Positions 1 through 4,324 of a stretch of DNA of 12,222 bases are shown here, piece by piece. The DNA is taken from the NCBI RefSeq assembly GCF_905200055.1, contig NZ_CAJKIS010000059.1, positions 1 to 12,222 of the forward strand. Direction: 5' to 3'. The position numbers and the translations under genes were made by a program. Numbering within the stretch: the first letter of the stretch is position 1; each line of letters starts with the position of its first letter. Origin of the DNA: an uncultured Fusobacterium sp. Its GTDB lineage: Bacteria; Fusobacteriota; Fusobacteriia; Fusobacteriales; Fusobacteriaceae. The notes under the pieces are model-generated. The model saw only the letters and a list, made by a program, of their open reading frames with translations, searched no databases and was not told the DNA's origin.

Positions 1-867
1 TTTGCAACTAAAGGTGAAGTTAATGATGCTTATGCAAAAGCAGAAGCTGTAGAAAAAGAAAATGTAAGAGTAAATAAAGAACAAGATGCAGCAATAGCAG
101 GAAAAGTAGATAAGAATGAATTCTATGACAAGTATAATGAATTACATATGGGACAAACATTTACAGATGAAACTTTAAAAACTCATAGAGAACAAATAGA
201 AGCTTTAGATAAAAATAAAGTTGATAAAAATACTTATGAAGAAGATAAAAAAGCTCAAGCTGAGACAGATAAAAAACAAGATGCAGCAATAGCAGGAAAA
301 GTAGATAAGAATGAATTCTATGACAAGTATAATGAATTACATATGGGACAAACATTTACAGATGAAACTTTAAAAACTCATAGAGAACAAATAGAAGCTT
401 TAGATAAAAATAAAGTTGATAAAAATACTTATGAAGAAGATAAAAAAGCTCAAGCTGAAACAGATAAAAAACAAGATCAAGCATTAAAAGATGAAACAAC
501 AGCAAGAGAAGAAGCTGATAAAGTACTAGGTGGAAGAATTGATACTCTACAACAAGACTTTGCTAAATATGATGGAAGATTATCAGGATTAGAAAAGAAA
601 GTAGATAATCTAGATAATAAAATGAACAAAGGATTATCATTAATGGCAGCAATGAACGCAGTTGACTTCCAAAATGTACAAACAGGAGAAATGGCATTAG
701 GAGCTGGAATTGGACACTATGGAAATGCTCAATCAGTAGCATTAGGAGTAGCATATTCACCAGTTGAAGATTTAACAGTAAATGCTAAATACTCAGTAAC
801 AGCAGGAGATGTAGATTCATTTGCATTAGGAGCTGGAGCAACTTACAAATTTAAAGTTGGAAGATAA
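1..867 (+). CDS. YadA-anchor trimeric autotransporter-like surface protein, 5' truncated by window edge
   Basis: The frame is open from base 1 to the TAA at 865-867, so the gene starts before the window. The ATG at 148 lies inside a repeat unit and is not a start. The visible 288 residues are a charged, Lys/Glu/Asp-rich coiled-coil stalk, followed from about base 610 by a YadA-type anchor (NKGLSLMAAMNAVDF onward). The anchor has glycine/alanine-alternating strands typical of the four-stranded trimeric outer-membrane anchor. The protein is expected at the cell surface as a trimeric adhesin or coat protein; its ligand cannot be read from the sequence. The stalk contains two almost identical 65-residue units (bases 81-470). 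The last 80 residues match the convergent gene at 1908-2795. The chain ends in Lys-Val-Gly-Arg, not the usual C-terminal aromatic residue. A terminator follows within 25 bp. The family call is firm; the specific function is unknown. Confidence 0.85.
   Translation, partial: FATKGEVNDAYAKAEAVEKENVRVNKEQDAAIAGKVDKNEFYDKYNELHMGQTFTDETLKTHREQIEALDKNKVDKNTYEEDKKAQAETDKKQDAAIAGKVDKNEFYDKYNELHMGQTFTDETLKTHREQIEALDKNKVDKNTYEEDKKAQAETDKKQDQALKDETTAREEADKVLGGRIDTLQQDFAKYDGRLSGLEKKVDNLDNKMNKGLSLMAAMNAVDFQNVQTGEMALGAGIGHYGNAQSVALGVAYSPVEDLTVNAKYSVTAGDVDSFALGAGATYKFKVGR
81..470 (+). repeat. 195-bp in-frame tandem duplication in adhesin stalk
   Basis: Bases 81-275 and 276-470 are two head-to-tail units of exactly 195 bp (65 codons). 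Within the well-matched part they differ by a synonymous GAG/GAA change (264 versus 459); the first few bases after each unit boundary are shared as well. The first unit is preceded by related but diverged sequence. A duplication this young and in frame would change stalk length by 65 residues through slippage or unequal recombination. Confidence 0.9.
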
Positions 868-918
868 TTATTTCTAATTAAATAATAAAATCCCTCTAGG
901 TAACTAGGGGGATTTTTT
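567..918 (+). repeat. Left arm of a 352-bp inverted repeat (adhesin 3' end plus terminator)
   Basis: This arm pairs with 1857-2208 at a constant coordinate sum of 2775, with no indels. By eye I count about 8 mismatches, all at or before base 697. Bases 698-918, which include the stop codon, the 3' UTR and the terminator, are identical to the other arm. Identity extending through non-coding sequence points to recent duplication or gene conversion, not protein-level selection. Confidence 0.9.
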
Positions 919-919
919 T
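887..919 (+). terminator. Rho-independent terminator of the left adhesin gene
   Basis: An 11-bp stem, AATCCCTCTAG (889-899) with CTAGGGGGATT (904-914), has a 4-base GTAA loop and one G-T pair. It is followed by a run of seven T (913-919). Confidence 0.88.
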
Positions 920-961
920 GTTTCTTATGAAAATGAAGTTTATAGGTTATGAGTAAAAAAC

Positions 962-990
962 TTTATTATAAATAATGTTTATAGTATAAT
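962..990 (+). promoter_or_regulatory. Promoter of the mntA-hepT module
   Basis: A perfect -10 TATAAT lies at 985-990, 17 bp after a weak -35 candidate TTTATT (962-967). It is about 40 bp upstream of the mntA start and downstream of the preceding terminator. An AAGGAGG ribosome binding site follows at 1020-1026. Confidence 0.55.
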
Positions 991-1030
991 ATGAATATAA
1001 AAATATTGAGAGAAAGAGCAAGGAGGAAAA

Positions 1031-1375
1031 ATGAATAAAGAAAAAATATTAGAAAAACTTGCCAGTATAGATAAAGAAAAATTTGGAATATTAGAATTAG
1101 GTTTATTTGGCAGTTATGCTAAAGGAACTAATACATTAGACAGTGATATAGATATATTAGTTAAATTAGATAGTTCTGGTTCTAAAGTAAAATACGAAAA
1201 AAGTATGTATTTTAGATTTTGTGATTTAGAAGAATTGTTAAAATCTATGTTCCCAAATACAAAAATAGATTTAATAGAAAAAGGGACTTTTGATTATAAA
1301 TTTTATAATTCTAGAGTTAAAGAATACAAGGAGAAAGTTAAGCAAGAAATATTGGAGAGTGCTATTTATGTCTAA
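1031..1375 (+). CDS. mntA: MntA-type minimal nucleotidyltransferase antitoxin
   Basis: A 114-residue minimal nucleotidyltransferase. The signature GSYAKG (27-32) followed by SDID (38-41) fits the GSX10DXD metal/ATP site (G27-S28, D39, D41). A third acidic residue is likely D80 in the strand KIDLI. In characterised systems MntA transfers AMP from ATP to a tyrosine of the partner HEPN toxin and so silences it. The gene overlaps hepT by 8 bp, the usual antitoxin-first arrangement. The start is well supported: AAGGAGG four bases before the ATG. The length is normal and all motif residues are intact, so an active enzyme is expected. Its setting between two convergent adhesin genes, with its own promoter, suggests an independently acquired module. 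Confidence in the family is high. The role (phage defence or locus stabilisation) is inferred from relatives. Confidence 0.88.
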   Translation: MNKEKILEKLASIDKEKFGILELGLFGSYAKGTNTLDSDIDILVKLDSSGSKVKYEKSMYFRFCDLEELLKSMFPNTKIDLIEKGTFDYKFYNSRVKEYKEKVKQEILESAIYV

Positions 1376-1745
1376 GATAGAGAGAAGTATTTTAGAATTT
1401 TTACATGATATATTAGAATTTGCAACTGGATTACAAAGAAATATTTCATCTATATCTAAACAAGATTTCTTTCAAAATGAAATGGCTATTAATTATGCTG
1501 AAAAAAATTTTGAAAAGATAGGAGAAGCAGTTTCCCAAATTCAAAAAAGAGATCCAAATATCTTATTTATAGGAAATAATAATAAATCATATTGGGAAAA
1601 TACCAAAGGTGTTAGAAATAGAATTATACATGAATATTTGGGAACAAGTTTGGATATGATATATGATATTTGTGTATATGATTTAGATGAATTAAAAGAA
1701 TATGTACAAATAGTAATAGATTATTTAGAAAATAAAGTTGGTTAA
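1368..1745 (+). CDS. hepT: HepT-type HEPN toxin (RNase), partner of MntA
   Basis: A 125-residue, mainly helical HEPN-domain protein. The motif R83-N-R-I-I-H88-E-Y90 fits RX4HXY exactly: Arg and His form the RNase active site, and the Tyr is the residue AMPylated by MntA in studied pairs. I chose the ATG at 1368 because it overlaps the mntA stop by 8 bp, follows a GGAG at 1354-1357, and begins at the conserved helical start. A longer frame from 1290 would be unrelated sequence inside mntA. The toxin probably cleaves RNA (tRNA or mRNA) when unmodified. No rho-independent terminator for the pair is visible on the plus strand before the convergent adhesin terminator. Confidence 0.88.
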   Translation: MSKIERSILEFLHDILEFATGLQRNISSISKQDFFQNEMAINYAEKNFEKIGEAVSQIQKRDPNILFIGNNNKSYWENTKGVRNRIIHEYLGTSLDMIYDICVYDLDELKEYVQIVIDYLENKVG

Positions 1746-1784
1746 CTCATATCAATCTCTTTTTCTATTTTATTTTTTGAGCCA

Positions 1785-1819
1785 TTGGCGGCATTTTGGC
1801 GATATTCTTGGCGGCATTC
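1785..1819. repeat. Short GC-rich tandem repeat, three units of 11-12 bp
   Basis: TTGGCGGCATT (1785-1795), TTGGCGATATTC (1796-1807) and TTGGCGGCATTC (1808-1819) stand head to tail. Their GC content is clearly above the surrounding ~25-30%. The block sits between the hepT stop and the terminator of the convergent gene. No gene or structure explains it; it could be the remnant of a dispersed repeat. Confidence 0.6.
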
Positions 1820-1856
1820 AAAACTACAAATTTTATCCTTGCATCTTTAGGTTATG

Positions 1857-1888
1857 AAAAAATCCCCCTAGTTACCTAGAGGGATTTT
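1857..1888 (-). terminator. Rho-independent terminator of the right adhesin gene
   Basis: The same 11-bp hairpin as at 887-919, in inverse orientation: arms 1861-1871 and 1876-1886, with a T-run on the minus strand formed by the A-run 1857-1862. It lies about 20 bp past the stop codon. Confidence 0.88.
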
Positions 1889-2208
1889 ATTATTTAATTA
1901 GAAATAATTATCTTCCAACTTTAAATTTGTAAGTTGCTCCAGCTCCTAATGCAAATGAATCTACATCTCCTGCTGTTACTGAGTATTTAGCATTTACTGT
2001 TAAATCTTCAACTGGTGAATATGCTACTCCTAATGCTACTGATTGAGCATTTCCATAGTGTCCAATTCCAGCTCCTAGTGCCATTTCTCCTGTTTGTACA
2101 TTTTGGAAGTCAACTGCATTCATTGCTGCCATTAATGATAATCCTTTGTTCATTTTATCATCTAAGTGGTCTACTTTCTTTTCTAATCCTGATAGTCTTC
2201 CATCATAT
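1857..2208 (-). repeat. Right arm of the 352-bp inverted repeat
   Basis: Reverse complement of 567-918 with about 8 mismatches. It covers the terminator, the 3' UTR and the YadA-anchor codons of the minus-strand adhesin. The two arms enclose 938 bp containing only mntA-hepT and flanking intergenic bases. Confidence 0.9.
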
Positions 2209-2795
2209 CTATCCATTTGTCCTTGGAATTTTTCTATTTCTGCATCTTGTTTTTTATTTTCTGCATCTACATAGTCTTTATCTGCTTTTTTAGCTATTTC
2301 TGCATCTTGTTTTTTATTTGTTTCTTCTACTTTATCTAGTCTTTGATCTTGAACTTTATTTTTATAATCTTGTCTAATTACTTCATTATCTAATTTAGTA
2401 CCTAAATCTTTAATATCTTCTTTATTTTTATTAATATCAGCAGTTTGATTTTTATTTACTTCAACTACTTTATCTATTCTATTATGTGCTTCTTCTGCTT
2501 TTTGGTCTACTTTTCCTATTTCTTCAGAAATTATAGCATTATTTTTATTAAATGTATCTTTATCTACTTTTCCTGCTAAAGCATTTTCTACATCTTCTTT
2601 ATTTGCTTTATTTTGTTCTAATGCAGCAATATCTTTATCTTGTTTGCTATTTTGAATAAGTGCATGAGCTGCATTGTTTTGTGCTTGAGTTGCTATAACT
2701 CTATTTTCTTCTACTTTTTGCTCTAAAGATACTTCAGCATATCCAACAGTAGATAAAGCAGCCATTAATGCTACTACCATAAATTTTTTATTCAT
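1908..2795 (-). CDS. YadA-anchor trimeric autotransporter-like surface protein, complete
   Basis: 295 residues. A Sec signal peptide has a likely cut after V-G-Y-A (residue 20). It is followed by an Asn/Lys/Glu/Asp-rich coiled-coil stalk (about 21-215) with repeated NKKQDAEI-type blocks, including a 26-bp direct repeat 60 bp apart (2234-2259 and 2294-2319). A YadA anchor (about 216-295) forms the trimeric outer-membrane barrel. There is no globular head, so this is a short stalk-only protein. The start is firm: AGGGGGAG lies six bases before the ATG, and the signal peptide begins there. The anchor is nearly identical to that of the convergent gene ending at 867, while the stalks differ, which fits modular exchange. 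The chain ends in Arg instead of an aromatic residue. The ligand is unknown. Confidence 0.88.
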   Translation of the reverse strand: MNKKFMVVALMAALSTVGYAEVSLEQKVEENRVIATQAQNNAAHALIQNSKQDKDIAALEQNKANKEDVENALAGKVDKDTFNKNNAIISEEIGKVDQKAEEAHNRIDKVVEVNKNQTADINKNKEDIKDLGTKLDNEVIRQDYKNKVQDQRLDKVEETNKKQDAEIAKKADKDYVDAENKKQDAEIEKFQGQMDRYDGRLSGLEKKVDHLDDKMNKGLSLMAAMNAVDFQNVQTGEMALGAGIGHYGNAQSVALGVAYSPVEDLTVNAKYSVTAGDVDSFALGAGATYKFKVGR

Positions 2796-2842
2796 AATTT
2801 ACTCCCCCTATTTATATTATATTAAAAAAATTTTAATTAAAA

Positions 2843-2866
2843 TTCGCTTTAGTACAAAAAAGCGAA
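2843..2866 (-). promoter_or_regulatory. Hairpin in the leader of the adhesin mRNA
   Basis: A perfect 8-bp dyad, TTCGCTTT (2843-2850) with AAAGCGAA (2859-2866), lies between the promoter and the RBS. A 16-bp AT palindrome (2829-2844) directly abuts it on the RBS side. It could stabilise the message or act as an operator or attenuator; nothing in the sequence decides this. Confidence 0.4.
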
Positions 2867-2897
2867 CCTAAAATTAATAAAACTATCTCTCATGTAT

Positions 2898-2926
2898 ATA
2901 ATAGTATATTTCATTACTTTCGTCAA
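2898..2926 (-). promoter_or_regulatory. Sigma-70 promoter of the right adhesin gene
   Basis: On the minus strand, -35 TTGACG (2926-2921) and -10 TATTAT (2903-2898) stand exactly 17 bp apart. This predicts a start near 2890 and a leader of about 95 nt. The promoter is bracketed by an imperfect inverted repeat (2851-2863 and 2928-2941). Confidence 0.75.
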
Positions 2927-2940
2927 TGCTTTTTTTGTAC

Positions 2941-2966
2941 TTTTTTGCGTTTGAATACGCAAAAAA
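2941..2966. repeat. Perfect 10-bp dyad upstream of the adhesin promoter
   Basis: TTTTTTGCGT (2941-2950) and ACGCAAAAAA (2957-2966) flank a 6-base loop just upstream of the -35 box. It could be a weak terminator in either direction, since both ends are homopolymer runs, or a binding site. The 2967-3108 stretch holds no gene that I can see. It has only AT-rich sequence and a 10-bp dyad at 3026-3035/3050-3059. Confidence 0.45.
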
Positions 2967-3108
2967 TAAGCAGGATAAAGGAATATTGCCTATTGAAGTA
3001 TATAAAATTTTATTCACTTTAATAATTTATAACTTACGTCTCTAAACACAAGTTATAAAAATAAATTTTTAGATAAATATTCAACAAAGTATTAAAAATA
3101 TATATAAT

Positions 3109-3127
3109 AAAAAAAGCCCATAAGGGC
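3109..3127 (-). terminator. Terminator of the type I toxin mRNA
   Basis: On the minus strand, GCCC (3127-3124), loop TTAT and GGGC (3119-3116) are followed by seven T (3115-3109), 13 bp past the toxin stop codon. The stem is short but the T-run is clean. Its core CCCTTATGGG is fully complementary to the predicted 5' end region of the same mRNA (3362-3371). Confidence 0.65.
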
Positions 3128-3139
3128 GAGGTGTGTTGG

Positions 3140-3229
3140 CTATTTCCTATTTTTGTCAATCCAGTTACAGATGATACTAGCTAGTATACTTGCAACCACC
3201 TGTAATAGTAGCTCTTTTAGAAATTCCAT
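3140..3229 (-). CDS. Ldr/Fst-like type I toxin, 29-aa membrane peptide
   Basis: A small gene with a near-perfect SD, GGAGGTG (3241-3235), five bases before its ATG, ending in TAG. The 29-residue peptide begins MEFLKELLLQ, has a single hydrophobic helix (about residues 4-22) containing V-A-S-I-L-A-S-I-I, then N-W-I-D and a basic tail K-N-R-K. The helix-Asn-Trp-basic-tail pattern closely resembles the C-terminal half of the E. coli Ldr toxins (ILASMIVNW then basic residues), as I recall them. Such peptides insert in the inner membrane and depolarise it, and an antisense RNA keeps them silent. The predicted mRNA runs from about 3380 to 3109. SD-complementary stretches lie at both of its ends, as in type I toxins that are translated only after processing. 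The gene follows era directly. The resemblance is from memory, without an alignment. Confidence 0.72.
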   Translation of the reverse strand: MEFLKELLLQVVASILASIICNWIDKNRK

Positions 3230-3340
3230 TACAACACCTCCGAATTAATATAAGTCTTATATACACAAGTGTTCTGACGACTCATGTATATAATACAAGC
3301 CCCCAAAAAACTGAGGGCTTGTATTATTCAGAACTTTTTT
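3185..3340 (+). ncRNA. Candidate antisense (antitoxin) RNA to the toxin leader
   Basis: A plus-strand transcript ending at the structure 3271-3340 would be fully complementary to the toxin SD, start codon and leader, as expected of a type I antitoxin. The 3' end is supported by a 13-bp stem (3290-3302/3315-3327) extended by GTTCTGA (3271-3277) with TCAGAAC (3328-3334), followed at once by TTTTTT (3335-3340). The 5' end is weak: the best -10 is TATACT (3185-3190) without a convincing -35. Coordinates at the left are therefore approximate (start about 3197). Confidence 0.35.
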
Positions 3341-3355
3341 ATAACTTATATTAAT
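3244..3355. repeat. Nested dyads in the toxin leader
   Basis: Three inverted repeats share nearly the same centre: ATTAATATAAGT (3244-3255) with ACTTATATTAAT (3344-3355); GTTCTGA (3271-3277) with TCAGAAC (3328-3334); and a 13-bp stem at 3290-3302/3315-3327. The toxin mRNA leader on the minus strand can fold into one long interrupted hairpin, while the plus-strand copy ends in a T-tract. Confidence 0.75.
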
Positions 3356-3387
3356 CCATTACCCTTATGGGTGGTGTTTCTACTTTA

Positions 3388-3416
3388 ATGATATCATAGA
3401 TTTTTACAAAAGTAAA
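3388..3416 (-). promoter_or_regulatory. Extended -10 promoter of the toxin gene
   Basis: On the minus strand, -35 TTTACT (3416-3411), a 17-bp spacer and an extended -10 TGATATCAT (3396-3388). The predicted start is about 3380, which puts the anti-SD stretch AAACACCACC at the very 5' end of the RNA. The -35 is only 11 bp past the era stop codon. Confidence 0.55.
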
Positions 3417-3427
3417 TGGTAAAAAGC

Positions 3428-4321
3428 TTACTTCTCCTCTACATAACCTAACTCTTTAAGGAATGGTTTTTTCTTTCTCCAATCCTCTTTTACTTTAACC
3501 CAAAGAGTCAGATATATTGGCTCTCCTATTAATTCTTCGATCTCTTTTCTAGCCTCAATACCAATCTCTTTCAGAAGTTTTCCATTCTTTCCAATAATTA
3601 TACCCTTTTGAGAATCCCTCTCAACATAGATATTAATATCAAATTTATCTCTTCCATTCTCTCTTCTCTCAACATTAAGTATCTCAATAGCCACAGAGTG
3701 AGGAATCTCATCTCTAGTTTTTAAAAGAATCTTCTCTCTAACAATCTCTGTTATTATCTTATACACAGAAATATCAGTGTACATATCATCTGGGTAGTAT
3801 TTTATCCCCTCTTCTAAAAATGGATCAATAGCCTCTAAAAGTTTAGGAAGTCCAAAGGCATATTGTCCAGATATCTCAACAACTCCATCAAAATCTCCAA
3901 GTTTTGCCTTTACTTCCTCTCTTTTCTCAGCTAATTTTTCATCAGATAGCTTGTCAATCTTATTTATAACAAGGATTCTTGGAGTTCTCTTTGCCTCCAT
4001 AACTCTCTCCATTACAAATTGATCCCCTGTACTTATCTCTTGTGATCCATCTAATACAAATAGAATTACATCTACATCTTTTAAAATTCTTATTGCACTA
4101 TTAGTCATATACTCACCTAATAAGTGCTTTGCCTTATGAATCCCCGGTGTATCAATGAAGATATATTGATTATCATTCAAATTTAAAATTCCCTTTATAT
4201 TATCTCTTGTTGTTCCTGCTTTATCTGAAACTATCGCTACCTTTTCAGATACTAGCTTATTTATTAGAGTAGATTTACCAACATTTGGTCTACCTACAAC
4301 AGCAATAAATCCTGCTTTCAC
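3428..4321 (-). CDS. era: GTPase Era, ribosome small-subunit assembly factor
   Basis: 297 residues, the normal Era length. It has a G domain followed by a KH RNA-binding domain. Visible motifs: G1 GRPNVGKS (10-17), G3 DTPG (57-60), G4 NKID (120-123), and the KH loop GKNG (244-247) in the stretch KGIIIGKNGKLLKEIG. The C-terminal W-R-K-K-K-P-F-L-K-E-L-G is typical. Era binds the 3' end of 16S rRNA and checks late 30S assembly; it acts in the cytoplasm at the membrane. The start is GTG at 4321, which gives the family-typical MKAGFIAVVGRPN; an AGGAGA lies ten bases upstream inside the previous gene's tail. Era is separated by 3 bp from the recombinase-like gene, so it is translated from the same operon. 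The G5 region reads S-G-Q where many homologues have S-A, a mild deviation. Confidence 0.97.
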   Translation of the reverse strand: MKAGFIAVVGRPNVGKSTLINKLVSEKVAIVSDKAGTTRDNIKGILNLNDNQYIFIDTPGIHKAKHLLGEYMTNSAIRILKDVDVILFVLDGSQEISTGDQFVMERVMEAKRTPRILVINKIDKLSDEKLAEKREEVKAKLGDFDGVVEISGQYAFGLPKLLEAIDPFLEEGIKYYPDDMYTDISVYKIITEIVREKILLKTRDEIPHSVAIEILNVERRENGRDKFDINIYVERDSQKGIIIGKNGKLLKEIGIEARKEIEELIGEPIYLTLWVKVKEDWRKKKPFLKELGYVEEK

Positions 4322-4324
4322 CTA

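Noticed and set aside
563..760. Matching antisense open frames in both adhesins (563-760 minus and 2015-2293 plus)
   Set aside because: Their similarity to each other only reflects the inverted repeat of the anchor codons. Leu/Phe-rich, no start signals.
148..867. Reading the left adhesin as a complete gene starting at the ATG at 148
   Set aside because: The frame is open to base 1, the ATG lies inside the 195-bp repeat and recurs at 343, and there is no SD or signal peptide.
1290..1367. Longer hepT reading frame starting inside mntA
   Set aside because: The extra 26 residues are out-of-frame mntA sequence. The ATG at 1368 has an RBS and the standard overlap.
2234..2319. Short direct repeats taken as a possible CRISPR array
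   Set aside because: They are two copies of a 26-bp coding repeat in the adhesin stalk at 60-bp spacing, in frame (NKKQDAEI), with no array and no cas genes.
3026..3059. 10-bp AT-rich dyad as a terminator or second toxin leader
   Set aside because: The stem is almost all A-T, has a 14-base loop and no T-tract, and no small gene with an SD lies next to it.
3401..3425. 7-bp stem TTTTTAC/GTAAAAA after era as a terminator
   Set aside because: It contains a single G-C pair and no T-run after it on the minus strand, so it is too weak to count.
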